From positions 2,263,937 through 2,327,936 of the forward strand of contig MU001494.1 in assembly GCA_010093485.1 (NCBI GenBank): a DNA stretch of 64,000 nucleotides, given 5' to 3'. The position numbers and the translations under genes were made by a program. The number at the start of each line of letters is the position of its first letter. The stretch's first letter is position 1. The stretch comes from Karstenula rhodostoma CBS 690.94. Its lineage: Eukaryota; Ascomycota; Dothideomycetes; Pleosporales; Didymosphaeriaceae. This document shows, piece after piece, positions 20,539 through 33,600 of the stretch. Below the pieces are notes generated by a model. That model worked only from the letters and a program-made list of their open reading frames with translations, had not been told where the DNA came from and ran no database searches.

Positions 20539-23036
20539 ATGCCGACGGAAGAGAACTGGGCCCTTCACGGCGGCACCCCTGCTTGTGACCTCTGTCACTC
20601 AAGAAAGGTTCGTAACCCTCGACACCGGGATTTGCATCGTGCTGAATGGTAGGAGGTCAAGTGTGACCGCCAGCATCCATGCAGGAACTGCACAACTGCG
20701 GGTGTACCGTGTCTGCGAACGAGACAGAAAAAGACGCCGCACCCAAGAGTCAATACGTGAGTCTGTCGGAACGAGGAAAGTGAGGAGAGCTTGCTGACAG
20801 GGTACGTAGAGATGGAAAGATCAAGGCCCTTGTAGACAAGCTGGCGACGCTGGAGAACGCTGTTCGCACAACGGGTGTTGGTGCTCGATCGGCTAGTTCA
20901 GCGCCGCCATCAACATCAGCTAAATCCAACACCATGTCGAGTACGGGAGACGACATATCTCCTCGGCCCGCGAAGCGCAGTAGGAATGATGCGGGATCTA
21001 TCGGAATGGCGACGTCCACACCGGATCTCCTCTCGCCTCCAGATCCTGTGGCTTTTCAGCTTCATCGTAATGGCGGAGCCCGCGAACACATCGAGAAAGA
21101 GCTCACCCTCAACGAGAGTTTGAAAACCCACCAGAAAAGCGTATTTGAGACGGCGATTGCATTCATCGACCAGCTGTCACAGGGACCAACGACTAGTGTG
21201 GAGGAGGAGGAGATCTGGAACCGCAATGTGTCGACAGACTTCTCGAAAGGCGAGCTCGTACAGATTGTCCTCGCAAGTAAGAACATCCCTATTCCTTGTA
21301 TCCATGCCTTAGCTCACTTTTCCAGGCCCGCAATCAGATGCCAACAGTAACCGGCCTGACATGCAGCTCCTTACACTCGACCACATCCCGCCTCAAGCAC
21401 TGAGCAGGATGGCAACGTGCCTGCTAGAAGGCACCGCAAGCGAACAGACGCTCAACCTGTGCAAGGTGATTGTGCATTTTAAGGCTGCACTGGGTCTGTA
21501 TGCGAGCCAGCTGCACTCACCGAAGAATCCGACGATCAGGGAACATGTGAAGGAGATGCAGTTGAGGCATTTGAATGCGGCACTTGCTGCGTTGGACTCT
21601 GTGAGTATTATGGCGAGGCCTAGTCTGTTATTGCTACAGGCACTTTTAACTGGGGTAAGTATTACTCCGTCCGGGACCAAAGCTTGGGGACACACCTTTG
21701 GGTTGACAAGCTGCCCGACGCCGCACAACCCAGTATCTGCCGCACGGCTCCACCCTGGTACTGCACCGCCCAGAAGGACACACTAACGTTACGTCTCTAG
21801 TCCATCCTTATGTATATCGTGGGAAATTCGCAGAGCTGCTGGAGTCTAGCCGCGTACGCTTCGCGCACTCTCGTCGCCCTCGGCTACCATAACATTCACA
21901 CCTTAACTCCCAACAACGAACAAAACCAGGAAATTCGCGCGGCTGTCGCTTGGTGTTACCACTTTGATAGAAGCATGAGTCTCTTGCTGCTCCGTCCATC
22001 ATCGTTGCCACCTCTCCAGATCTCGGTCGCTTCGCTAGTGTCGTACAGCCCAGAAAATCCGATGGCCATTTTCGCCCTGATAATGCTTGAGCTTGTACCT
22101 ATCCACGAGAAGGTCTTGGATTTGACGCTCGCCGGCCAGAAGCGGAAAATGTCGAAGGCGGAAGCGGAACACGAGGTTGATGATTTGTGCAGAAAGATGG
22201 ACGAGATCTACAGCACGATCGAAAAGGCTCGAGCGAACAGCCCCCTCCCTCACAGCCCAGATTACCAGCTCCACTGGCACAGCCTTGAGTTCAAATTCTT
22301 CTCCATGCTAACGGCAGTTCATCATCTCAGCAACACTGTGTGCTTATGTGTTTCTGAGCGTGAGAGGTGCCTAAACGCTGCGCGTCGCGCTTTGCAGTGT
22401 GTGAAGTCGATACAGGCTCTTGCTAAGCAGCAAGATCACTTCTTGGAGGAATACAGTCCGTATCTTGCTTGGTGAGTCTACCCTTTCCGCATGCAGACCG
22501 CCACGGGCAACCACGCACGGGCGACCTGAGCACTTGCCCGCCAACAATCAAGTGTTCCACGTTCACTAACCTCAAATCGCAGGACAATCCTCTCGTACCC
22601 CCTCTCGCCCTTTTTTGTCCTCTTCTGCAACGTCGTTGGGACCTCGAATGTACGGGATTTCCAGCTCCTCCAAGACGTGGTTGACAGCGTGTCCTCCCTT
22701 GTCATCGAAAACAAGTACGTCGAGCGCCTCCGACGTCTCTGTAACACCCTACTCGCGCTCTGCAGACCGCTCGTGCAACAGCATGGTGGAGCGGCGATTG
22801 TGCAAGAGCAACAAGCTGGCCTGCTTTTAAACTTTGCCTCCGGAAATGATGCTGCCGCAGTTGAGGATGGCATGATGCCTTCACAACTGGCAGGCGAAAC
22901 GCAAGAGGAGGAACTGGCGACAGAATCGTGGCAGGACGATATGATGTGGCAGCTTTTGCAGGCCCAGCCGAGCCTCGATTGGTTCAATTCGGATATCCTG
23001 GATCCAGCGGCATGGGATTTGAACACGACGAGCTGA
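20539..23036 (+). CDS. Zn2Cys6 transcription factor with fungal-specific regulatory domain
   Basis: Six exons (20539-20607, 20656-20756, 20801-21276, 21326-21654, 21801-22471, 22583-23036) give 699 aa. The binuclear zinc cluster is complete once intron 1 is removed: CDLCHSRKVKCDRQ with Cys16, 19, 26, then Cys32, 35 and 42. The intron splits the cluster between Lys23 and Val24; the acceptor three bases earlier would add one residue and spoil the C-x6-C spacing, which fixes the splice site. A linker (DGKIKALVDKLATLENAV) is a short dimerisation coiled coil. The middle carries the fungal TF domain (PF04082-like): RPSLLLLQALLTGSILMY and AAYASRTLVALGYHN. The acidic C-terminus ending DWFNSDILDPAAWD may be an activation domain. 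Target genes are unknown; no cluster lies beside it. A second ATG at 20,529 is out of frame. Confidence 0.92.
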
Positions 23037-24687
23037 GGTTGCCCACGTGGTGGAAAGAGGAGGATTTTAAGTCGCCGGCCCCAGCTTCTGCTGTCCAATT
23101 TGTACGCACAGATAGCTTGGTCGTTCGTCTCGGCACTCTAGGCAGCTTTTCATGTTCGCCATGAGCATGCGCATATCCTGGGGATGTTGAGCTAATCCTC
23201 GATGCGTTCCATCAGCCCATCTTGACGGGGCATATCTGACACTTAGTCGGGACTTTTAGTCGTGCGTCAACAACACGCCCACGAGAGCCCGAGGCTCGAC
23301 ACGGTTCGAGAGAGCTTCCGGTTAGGAATATGACGATATGTGTTACAGGGCGAACGAAAAAAACAAAAACGGGGAGATTGGTAGCGCCTTCGCTACTCAT
23401 TGCCTCGACCAGTACATTCCATTGGGAAGGTAGCTGTAAAGGGTTGAGAAAGCCACGGCTTCTGATCGCCCGGTGTTCAGTACGGTGTAACTTTCCAGTT
23501 ATCGTATTCGCAACACGGAATTTCGCCATTCATCTTGCGTCAACGCACAAAATCGGATCGAAGCCCTCCAGCAGTCGCTCGCCACGGTGGCGTTGGGCTT
23601 CGCCATCCTTTTATACTTTGTAACGTTGCTCCGACGTCATGCGGTCATATGGATCGGCGATGCTGGTCCCTTGCCCATGCCCTCCTCTTTGTCTTCTTCC
23701 ATTGGCATGCTTCACGACGTCTCTGCCGACATCGTTTTCTTCAAGTAGCCCTGCGCTACCCAGCTTCCCTGTCCCAGGCTCTGATCCGGCCTCGGGGCTA
23801 CCCAGATAGGACCTCATCAACATCGTAGTGCCCATATCATGTGTTCCGCTACTTTAGTCGCTGGCTTCGTCGAGTGTTTTCCATGCAGGTGGCCCAAGGC
23901 TAAGAAAGAGCGAAAGCAGAGTGCGGCGGATGTCGAAAGCGGACGTACTAGCTGACACTTGACGGAGTCGATTCTCGAAGCTCGGAGTTGGATTCGCTCA
24001 GTGTGATGGCGCAGCGGACACGGCCATGGTTCGAGGGCGTCATTCGAGGGTAGATGCTATGCATGGCTCGAGTTGAGGAAGCTGTATGTACGCAGCGTAC
24101 CCCTCTCCAGCGGTGTATCTTCATAATCCTCGAGGCATCCTGTTCCACTTGTAAGTGTAGAGAGGAAATCAGACTCGAGTCAAGACATTATGTACTTTCT
24201 CTCCGTCCCCAAAGCTCGGCATGTCAAGACGTCGGTCCGCCGCAGCCTGGTATAGTACGGGTCGTGCACGGAGAGGCATATGGCGGTCAATTTAGCAGAC
24301 CAGCTACTCGGTCAATAGGAGAGGGGGACTGTTGTTCAGCCGTCTGTTGTTCGGACTCGACTGCCCGGCACCTCAACGAACGTCTTCCTCGCCCCGAGGT
24401 GACGCCATGCTCCTCTCCAGCGACGTAATCGCATCACAGGTCTCCTGCCTGCTTGATCTGGATCGGCAGCAGCCAGGTCATATACAAGCTGTGTGCACGC
24501 AATACCACATCCGTCCAAGAACCCTTGCAGTATTGAAGCTTGCATCGTATCGTGGGTCCGGGCAGGGGGTCAGTCGACTAGCGTGGGAGCAGCAGCTATA
24601 AAAAAATAAATCCATCTGGCTTCCCCATCTCCCCGCACCGCCAAAACAACCACCAGTCGCCAGTCAACGGACCTTGTGTCGCCAATT
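23037..24687. other. Intergenic region, no gene seen
   Basis: About 1.65 kb between the Zn2Cys6 and the F-box/ankyrin-like genes. Open frames on both strands are short and overlap each other. No repeats, RNA genes or transposon ends recognised. The right end carries a TATA-like box, listed separately. Confidence 0.45.
24596..24609 (+). promoter_or_regulatory. TATA-like box upstream of the F-box/ankyrin-like gene
   Basis: The plus strand reads TATAAAAAAATAAA some 80-90 nt upstream of the ATG at 24,688, in an otherwise GC-balanced stretch. Strong match and position make it a plausible TATA element. Confidence 0.45.
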
Positions 24688-26728
24688 ATGGAGCTACAAA
24701 GACTCCCTGTGGAGCTGCGGGTGATGATCTGGGTGTACTTGGTCGACGACCAAGGCCTGGAGCCAAGTTTGAAGATCGGTTTCGCTTTCCGTACGTAAAT
24801 CTCGGTCTTTCCCGTGTACCACTGCGAGGGAGTCATTTATCTGTATTACTACAGCCCCAGATAAACACATATAGAACATACTAACAATACGTTGCCAGGA
24901 TCCATGGATATATACAAAGAAATCCGCAATGTCGTCGTGGAGCGAAGCCCCATCTCCGAATTTGGAAAAGGTCTCGGCCGCAAGATCCTCAGGAGCAGCC
25001 TGAACGACATCCTCGAGCAGCGCGTCAAGCAGTACCGGCAAGGAAAGCTGGAACCCGTCAAGAGTGCGCGAACCAAGAAGCTGGAGCGTGAGCCATACTT
25101 CGTGCCAGAGTACATCACCAGTATACTTGATCATGTCGAAGAGATCTCCAGCAAGCTTACTGGCTTTAATGCCCATCACGATCGGACCAAGCGAGAGTCC
25201 ATACTCTGTGACGGTGAGTGATATACAATCCCGTTGCGACCAGCTACACGACGCGAGTATTATCCGCTTCTTAGTTGCAGAGATATCTCAAGTTGATACA
25301 AGCTGCTTGAATTCAATCATGGTCGTTCTAGTTTGAGCTACCAGCTAATTCAACTTAGTCATGGTGTATCATCATAGCCAATCCGACTGGGCCAATTGTC
25401 CGGATTTGACGGGCCATATCAAATCGGAAACGGAACTTCTGCGGCTCCTAACTCTCAATAGGAATTGCCCAACGAACAGGGACCTCATCGAGAAGTGGGA
25501 GGACACGTTCGAACGTGCCTGCATTGGAGCTCTCGCTGCAATTGGACACCATGAAGCATTACAAGTGACTCTGAGTCCTTCTATGTGCGAGATGGGGTAC
25601 AACTCGTACGCCTTCCCATACCCATTCTGTGCTGCAGTATTGGCCGGACAACACAGCGTCATCGATGCAGTTCTGAACGACCTCATGAATATCCATGAGC
25701 CCGAAGACTTCTCTCCAGAAGTACTGCTTGGGGGTGCTGCGTGCGCACTCAAGCGCGGAAAACTGGACATTGCCAAAGAGATCTTAGAGCTCGGCGCAGA
25801 CTTCTTGCCAGTGGTGGCATCTGGGACTTTCGAAATCTTCCTAGCCAAAGCCGTCGAAAGCGGGGATGCGTGTGTCGTGTCGTTAGTGTTGGATATGGCG
25901 CATGATTGCAGCCGCAAATGCTACATCGATGCCTTTGCGAACGCATGCAAGAACGGTCAAGTCACGATCGCGGGCCTCTTCTTCGAGAAGAACATACTCA
26001 ACATCAACCAGAACTTCAAGGTGGCAGGTATGTATATCTCGCGTTCATAAAACTGAATTTTACACTCGCCGAACTTTGCTGAATCATTGTCTCGATCTTT
26101 AGGGCTTGCCAGCTTTTCCACTGTAGAGCATACCGATCCTATTTCAACAGCCATAATGCATGCCCCATGTGGCAAGTCTCGTGCAGCGCTTGTCAAAGAA
26201 CTTATTCGCTTGGGCGCAAGCCCCGACGGCCCGAGAATCATGAGCAAAGGCTTTTGGTGTCTCCCATTAGTGGTGGCTGCGCGAATGGGGTGCCAGGAAA
26301 CGATTCTGGTCTTGCTTAACAGCTTTGCGGATTTGACGCTGTCTAGCGACCCGAAGGCTGAAGATGAAAAGCTGGCAGTCCTGAAACGTATCAGTGACCG
26401 GTTCCAGTATGGGCTCCAGTACCTCATCAAACCCAGCGTGAGGCAAGAGCTGAGGAAGCAGCTGGGGTTCGGCGCGGAACCCGACCGGAACGAACCCTCG
26501 CCCTTCATCGCGCTTGCAATGGGTGTGAAGGAGTATCGTTGGGGCGATGTCCAGAGCCTACTCAACAGCGGAGCAGCTGTGAATTTCCGACCGGCTGGCT
26601 GGCGCGCTCTCATCGAGTGGGACGATATCCTGAAGGCCATACATGTGTACTTCAGTGACGGACGTCATGACATGCTCTCGGACGAGGCGTGGTGGAAGCT
26701 GAACAAAGAGTTGGCGTACAACACCTAA
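24688..26728 (+). CDS. F-box-like protein with ankyrin-like helical repeats
   Basis: Four exons (24688-24790, 24899-25213, 25359-26027, 26103-26728) give 570 aa. The N-terminus MELQRLPVELRVMIWVYLVDD resembles the F-box/2EXR-type helix common in Pezizomycotina. Residues from about 170 onward contain degenerate ankyrin-like units: GHHEALQVTLSP, AAVLAGQHSVIDAVLND, ACALKRGKLDIAKEILELGAD, AVESGDACVVSLVLDM, ACKNGQVTIAGLFFE, ALVKELIRLGASPDGP, and AARMGCQETILVLLN. That is six to eight units of about 33 residues, weakly conserved. F-box plus repeat proteins often act as substrate adaptors of SCF ubiquitin ligases; this is inference only. Such genes expand strongly in ascomycetes and many are lineage specific. 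Exon joins are supported by frame and by continuity of the repeat pattern. Intron 2 (145 nt) is longer than the local norm. Confidence 0.8.
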
Positions 26729-27137
26729 TTCGAGGTAGCTTAAGCTGAATGAGGGTGCATTGCCATCCGGTGAGTTAACTCATCATTCTTTATTAGTATA
26801 TGCTATACGAACACTGACATATAACATCAGACATACATGGAAATATGATCCAGGCCAAAGCCCACAAGAACCTCAATTACTGGATTTCAATTACCGGTTG
26901 GTGGAGCTTGTTCATCTACTTTTCCACTCTGAAGGATGTGGTTTTGAATCATCCTTCCAACGGCTCGGCTTTTTGCTTGAGCTACTCCGCAGTCATGCGT
27001 CTGTTCAGAATCCCCCCTTGGTTACCTTCCCCGGAAAGTTCTATCGAACTCTGCCTTAATATCACCCCTAATACACCACGAATTGTACAATAAACTAGTT
27101 TTTTTTTCTTTCCAACAATACCAACAACCATATGATA
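26729..27137. other. Intergenic gap between convergent genes
   Basis: About 410 bp between the ends of two convergent genes; T-rich near 27,090-27,120, where two 3' ends probably meet. Small plus-strand open frames here have no support. Confidence 0.45.
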
Positions 27138-27932
27138 CTACTGATTTGGCTGCTTGATCCTTGTTGCAAACTCCCAGACTTTCGGCCCCGGATTCTCATA
27201 CCCCGTCACATTCCCATGAATATCAACCAACACGCCTTTATCCCTCATCCCGTACAACTTGTTCCCTACAACGCCACCTTCCAGCTTCCTCGCCTCCCCA
27301 CCTGCACTACTCGCAACCCTCAAATTCACACACTGCGGATAAGCCTGCGCCCCGTCCACCTCCTCCGCCACATGCAGCGCAACAATCTCATGCCGCAGCA
27401 CATAACTCCCTTCCCCCAACACCTCCGGCACCTTCACCGTCCAGCTCGCCGCGTTAGCCCGCAGCACATCGCTCCCCCACGTCCCACCCAGCGGCAGCAC
27501 GTCCGCGCCCGAACTATTCAGCCACCCCACCTCGTCGATCTTGACCCACGCCAGCGTCTCCTTAGCTGCTTCCGCGCACGAACCTGGGCAGGCGGCGAGG
27601 TACGTCAGCACGGGTCCTTTGTGCGAGGCGGGCCACTCGTTCCACTGGAGGTTTAGCACGTCGCCGGGGGCGGTGGGGATGTGCAGCGCTCCCGGCGTCG
27701 CGTCGTAGTGGCAGGCTATGTGGGAGGTGTTGAACTGGGAGGGTTTGACGAAGATGTTTCCGAGGTTGGCGGCGCGCCAGGCGGTGAGGTTTTGGGGGCC
27801 CGTGGAGGCGGGGTCCCAGCCTTGGTAGACGGCGCCGGAGGGGGTGGTGATGTTTGTGATGCGGCCGTGGGCGGAGGTGGTGGGAACAAGGAAGGAGATG
27901 AGGAGGGTGGTGGTGGTTGGTGGGAGGCGCAT
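27138..27932 (-). CDS. AA9 lytic polysaccharide monooxygenase (formerly GH61)
   Basis: Single exon of 264 aa. A signal peptide of 21 residues (ending TTSA) leaves His22 as the mature N-terminus (HGRITNI), the first ligand of the copper histidine brace; His104 (WPASHKGP) is the second, and Tyr198 in AQAYPQC is the expected axial residue with Gln196 nearby. Family motifs are all present: YLAACPGSC, WVKIDEVGW, LRHEIVALH and YPQCVNLRV. Cys74 and Cys201 are placed to form the conserved disulfide. There is no CBM1 or other C-terminal module. These secreted enzymes oxidatively cleave cellulose or related beta-glucans using H2O2 or O2 plus an electron donor, so the product supports plant biomass attack. 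The mature protein is of usual length (about 243 aa). Confidence 0.94.
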   Translation of the reverse strand: MRLPPTTTTLLISFLVPTTSAHGRITNITTPSGAVYQGWDPASTGPQNLTAWRAANLGNIFVKPSQFNTSHIACHYDATPGALHIPTAPGDVLNLQWNEWPASHKGPVLTYLAACPGSCAEAAKETLAWVKIDEVGWLNSSGADVLPLGGTWGSDVLRANAASWTVKVPEVLGEGSYVLRHEIVALHVAEEVDGAQAYPQCVNLRVASSAGGEARKLEGGVVGNKLYGMRDKGVLVDIHGNVTGYENPGPKVWEFATRIKQPNQ

Positions 27933-30684
27933 TATCGCGAGGACAGTGAATGCCTTATTAGAGGTTTAAAGATACTGTAACACTGCGGGAGGAGCAATAT
28001 AATTTCCACCTTGATCTAGGCATGTACTTCAAGCCTGGAAAAGATGCTTATGGTACGTGCGCGGCGTCTGTGGATTGTCTTCTAAAGCATTCGTCCGAGG
28101 GTGAAGAGCGGCTTCCAGCGCTTTTCAACAAAACACATCAAGCCGATCTAAGCCTCGTTACCTACCTACGGCCGTACTCATCTTACGCACACAAACCACG
28201 CATCCGTGTATTTCCACGGGACTACTATAAACCGGCAAACACGTGGTATCTTGTATCGGTTATATTGTTCGTAAGAGCAACATCCTTGTAATATCCCGTG
28301 CGGACGGCGCCTATGTGGATTGAAACAACGTGGTAATCTGAAACGTTCCGCACTTGGCAAAGATCGACGTGGGATCGGCTCTTGAATTTCCTTGACGTGT
28401 TTGAAGTCGGTGCGAATAGTGCTATAGAGGAGATGGTTGCGGCTTTGATGTCCGTTAAGCGTAAATTGCTGTGGGTAAAGGTTGTTTGGTATAGATTTGC
28501 GCGTGGCAGCGCTACTCACAGTTCCATTGAATGTACAGGTCTCTTCTCGCTTTGTTCGTTCTTCGTTTCAGGGTTTTCCTATCGGTTTCTGCCGTAGCAA
28601 GCACCTGCTTGAGAGCTCCGTGGTTATTGGCGGCATGCTCGTCATTCGATAGTGATATCAAGCTGGCTAGACTAAGGCTGTCTATAAGCGGACTCTTTGA
28701 TCCTGTGACACGCGAACTGTGATTTTTTTTTAATCTTCTTGAGGCAACGACTTCGCGACAGGCTAAGGGGGTATTGATTTCCCTACTACGAGCTCCAGCC
28801 TGTAACATCTGGTTGCTCAAGAAGCCGGTGGTTGCAAACCAACATGGGTGCTGCGCGAGAAAGGAGAAGTCGATTGTTGACTCTTCGCGCGCTTTGCAAG
28901 CCACGGAAAAACACAGTACAGGAACTCGGTGGGGTGCCAAACATGTTGTGGTCTCGTGCGGCACTAATGAAAGGTTCTAAGCCGCGATGCAACGCAACCG
29001 CCCACGCGGAAGAAGCTGCTTATAAACGCCTGCAGCTTTCTCACGTCTGTTAAAAGGAGTGCATGGGTTTCTTGTCTGAGGCTTGTAGTGCCTAGTGTTG
29101 TGAGGAACACACCACTTCCTCTGTGGCTACATGCGCGAAGACCCGATGATAGGTAGAATAGCCACGCCAAAAGGGTCTATCTCTTCGGCCGAAGAAGAGG
29201 AGGCTTTTTAGCAGCCGAGGCAGCCAGTATGCTCTGACACCGAGTCTGTGCCTACAGCAAACGTGTAAGGCCACTCCTTGGGGGGCACTGCCCATGGGAA
29301 CAATGGCTATATCGCGAGACCTGATTTGATCCTGAAGGTTAGGGGCTCAGTCTTCAGCATGAAACGTATCAGCAACAGGGTTGGAGAGTTGATGAGAGCG
29401 CGCGTCGGCGACTTCTCGTGGTCTTCGGCGCCACAACCGGACGCTAGGTCCGTGGGATGGGATGGGGCTGAGACCTTATTGTGATGATCGTGCCTCTTAG
29501 CATGTGTGGCCCATCCACACAACGTGGGATTTGAATTGTCCTCCGGAGTGATGCTCGGTGCGTGTCCCGTAGGAGACCCTGCAACTCGGCGTAAAGGACA
29601 GCAGGGTGTTGGTTCACACGCATCACCTGGCGGTCCCACCGCCCCTAATGAAGCTGATAAGCCAGATGACGACTTCCTCGCAATCGAGAAGCCCGACTCT
29701 GGTGGGTTGGAGGTCGCTGCCGGACTGGCAAATGCCCCCGACTGAGGACTCTTGGGAAAGATTTGGGCGCTAGACCGTTTTCGCGAATCCCACCATCACG
29801 GACCATACAGCTCAACCCCTCGCCTAGCGCTTTCGTATCCCTCCGAACTCACAGGAACAGACGGGTACCCTTCAGTATTGCGCTATTGCGCTATTGCGTC
29901 TGAATATCGTCTCTTGATTCCTATCTCTGACACGACGACAGCTCAGAAATGCGATGACGAAGTGTTGAATCGGCGATTCAGCTGACAATCCCTTGAGAAA
30001 CCTGCCCCAGGGTGGGAATACGGGGCAATACAAACCCCTTAGCGACCATGTAACCCCATTTTGACATTTGAGGGACTAATCGACGCGCAGCTGTTCGCCG
30101 ACGGGAGGCGCCACCACTTTGTACAACTGGCGAACTGACAGTCGGGACTTTCGGCCCCAGCTATGAGAGGAAACTCAAAGGCCGGGGTAGGCAAGCCACC
30201 GACAACAAGCCTATGGAGTCCCTTGCGACTGACAAGGCTGAAGCATGTCGCAATTCTATTTCCGACCAATTATGAGGTAGGATCTGCCGTAAGCAGCCTT
30301 TTCTCTCTTATCTTTGCAATAATTGTCCCAACGTGCAGGAAGTGGCAGCGGTGACAGGAGACCGTCCTTCCACACAATCCCTGCAATGTCCGGTGCGTTG
30401 TTCAGCTCTGGCGCCACATCAGTATCTGTGCGGCATTACGAGAACGATACTCGAGAGCAACCGACATCTCGGAATTCAACGGGATGTATTCTAGCCTGGT
30501 CAGCCTACACGCATCATCATCGACCTTCAACGATAATCAGGGTCGTCGTTGTGCTGTAGTGCGATTTCTCGCATGCTTGAATTACACAAGAGTTACATTC
30601 GATTGAAGTAGATACCAGAATCACTAGGAGTGAGTTTGCACATAAGACTGTGTCTACGATACGCTAACTTTAAACCACGAAGAC
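27933..30684. other. Long gene-free stretch (2.75 kb)
   Basis: Nothing coding could be supported in 2.75 kb; a minus-strand frame at 28,512-28,964 (150 codons) has no family resemblance, no signal or repeat, and codon use unlike the real genes. No tRNA, rRNA or transposon end seen. An 8-bp unit TATTGCGC is repeated three times at 29,876-29,899. The stretch separates the gene-dense left part from the sparse right part next to the RIP domain. Confidence 0.45.
29876..29899. repeat. Three copies of an 8-bp unit
   Basis: TATTGCGC, TATTGCGC, TATTGCGT in tandem. Small slippage repeat of no evident function. Confidence 0.7.
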
Positions 30685-33600
30685 ATGGCGCGCAGCCAGT
30701 TGCGGAGATCAATGGTTCGCACAATGCCTTCATTTCATCTATACGCTGTTGTTCTTCTCGTCATTTTTCCGCACACTGTTGCTGCAGATGAAGACTCGCC
30801 TAGCGAGTTCGCATTTACCGTCTTCACCGATCTCGCACCGTGAGTCACCACCTTTTCGGAGATATCGAAGATTTCTCAGCATAATAACGCGCCTTCAGAC
30901 TCCTAGCCTTGTTCGGCGAACAATTTGCGCGTCAATTCATGAGCGAAAGCCTCACCTGGTTAGACCACATAATATTCGCGATGGCTCCTTTGGGTATCGT
31001 CACCGCCATTGTCGGGGCTATACGAGTTTCTGGGCCCGCCTGGGCCAAGGCTTTCATCGGACGTGCAAGAGAAAGCCGTGCCGCCGCAGAAATCGAGCTC
31101 ATGTCTTCTACTTCAAGCGAAGTATGCGAGGTCTACAACGGCAAGGGTGTGGTTCGTGCAATGGGAACTCCCAAGCTAACGCAGTTTATTCTGTTTCCAC
31201 CGGGATATCGAGATGATGACAGAACGTGTGGCATACACACCTTGGAGACAGCTTACGACCGCAAGCAACCCTTCCTGGAGAAAGGCGAATATGGTGTCAA
31301 GACGGATTGGGAAACGCTCCCGCAACAAGTAAACGGGCAAGTCATTGGGACTGGGATATTTTCGGGGAAAAGATTAGCCCTGGGTTTTGGTGCTGACATC
31401 CGCGTGCATCTAGAAGAAGAAAGCGACAACGCAAAGAAGAGCAGTACTCGGAAAGACAAGCAAAGCGTCTTGAGCACCTCACCGGATGGGACGATGGGTC
31501 CGCGTCGGAGAAGACTCTGGAGCAGAAGCAAGTCCAAACCACCAGACGTAGAAGATCCGGTTGTCGACGACGAATCCCGAGCTGAAGAAAAGCAAATCGA
31601 TGAACACAGTATCGATGCGAAAGATACCAAGTCCATCCACAGGCACACCTTCCCTGAGGAACTGAAAGGATCGGCACCAAACCTTCAGCTCAATCTTCCA
31701 AGTTATTTGCCTTCCCATAAAGCAACTATCGGAGAGCTGTGGTGCGCAGCTGTGTTAGCTGTTTTCCTACAGTTGTCTGTAGTGGTTGTGTCTGCTGTGA
31801 CTTCGTTTCATCCTCGCATTCAACAGACTATCGGACGACCACAGATGAATTTTGGCTTCTGGCTCTTCATAGCAGGGACACTGTGTCTAAATCTAGGCAT
31901 GATTCTATGCTCCTTTGTTATTGAACAAAGTACACGAGAGTGGGCCTGGCGCAAGACGACGAGGGGGCTACAGCTATTAGGACCAGAGAAGGAGGGCGAC
32001 CTCTCTATTAATTCTGTCAAAGATTCCAGCAAAGAATCACAGTCGAGATCCCAAGTAGTAGCAAAGACGAAGACGAATGCAATAGCCCAAAGACAGCAAT
32101 CGAGTTCAAAAGAAGATTCGAATGAAGTGAGCCGAGCGGATGTGTCGAAGGAGTTGCCTCCACTCCAGCTGTTTTGGATGCAGCAAAAGCACACTGTCAG
32201 CGATCAGGATTTTGACCCATTCCTCATCCTTGGTGGACACAAGGATGAAATATTGACCTCGAGTCGGCTAGATCATGAGAAGTGGAAGACAATATGGGGT
32301 ATGGCCATTCCTGAATGGGTCACGAGATTTGCGGGAAACCAGTATGAGTTCCTTACTATCTGCGCTTCTGTTTTTGGCCTAGTAGGATTCATACTACAAT
32401 TTGAAGGCCTCCGCGGTTTAGCATGGCCTACAGCAGTTTCTCAACTAGGGGCTATATTTCTGCTAGCTCTGCTCAGAGCAATCATCAGGCGCCGCTTGGG
32501 GGAAAGCCCGACGACTATCAGCACTTTTGCAGGCCACGAACTAGATTGTAAGTTCCCAGCCCACTATTGTATATCATGACAAATGTTGATACTTAATATT
32601 CCGTAGGGTTGACTCTTCGGCTCGTCTATGAGCAGGATGCGCTGACAGCGCCTCAGGCATCCGGAGATGCCGACGCCGTGAAAGCCGTTACACGCTGGAA
32701 GGTACTGACCAGACCCGATTTGCCAAATGTATGCAAGTATGAGGACAAGAAGAGCCTTTCGGACCATCCCGGTGCACAGCGGAAGCATTCAAACAGTCAC
32801 GAGATTTCTCAATTTCCACTTCTAATGGAAAGGGGGGAGATGGTCGACGTACAGAAATCTGCAGACCTTGTACACCAGAGGATATTGAGACAACCAGAGC
32901 AAGACTCGAAATATTTATTCCAACAAACAAGCCAGGTCGCCGTCAACGTTCGGCGGCGCCTAGGAGAGCTGGCACAATGTCCCGGCGCCGCTTCGCAAGA
33001 GGCTATAGCTCTCGCCCAAGCCATGTCTCTAGTGCTCACCGATCTTTGTCCTGTCCAGAAAGATTCCGACAAGATCTTCACTTGGTCCCTAGACACAGTG
33101 ATGTTGAAAGTCGATGAAAAATATGAAGCTCGACAGCCCAACCAATCTAAGCGCGATAAATCTGGCAATTACCAAGTGAAGACGCCGCACGCAATTCCTG
33201 GGATCAAGCCAGATAAGGTGACTCTCAAGGCAACGGGGAGCAAGAAGGGTTGGAGAATGCGACCAGCCGACATCGATGCTATACTCTCCTTGTGGATGTC
33301 CACACTTGCAAGGTCCGGCGCCAATGCGAACATCAAAGGCAGAGCACATGGGAAACGTGGCACAGAGGACGACGACATGGAAGACGATGAGTCAGGCAAC
33401 TGGCTGTCACAGGCGTCCAGTGCGACCGTCAAATATCGCCGGATCCTAGGGGATAACCCTCCTCGCTACAAACCCCAGGATTCTGCGAGGGCTCTTAGCG
33501 AATCTGATACTGGTACTGGTACTAATAAGAGAGCCAGCATTGTTCGCACAGATATCTTGACAAGAGACCTCAACTGGTGGACAAACGACCCCCGCGTTAC

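Noticed and set aside
21601..21639. Additional 39-nt intron in the Zn2Cys6 gene
   Set aside because: It has GTGAGT and CTACAG ends, but it is in frame and encodes ARPSLLLLQ, the conserved core of the fungal TF domain, so it is retained as coding.
28512..28964. 150-codon minus-strand open frame
   Set aside because: No family resemblance, mixed codon use, no signal or repeat, and no supporting splice sites.
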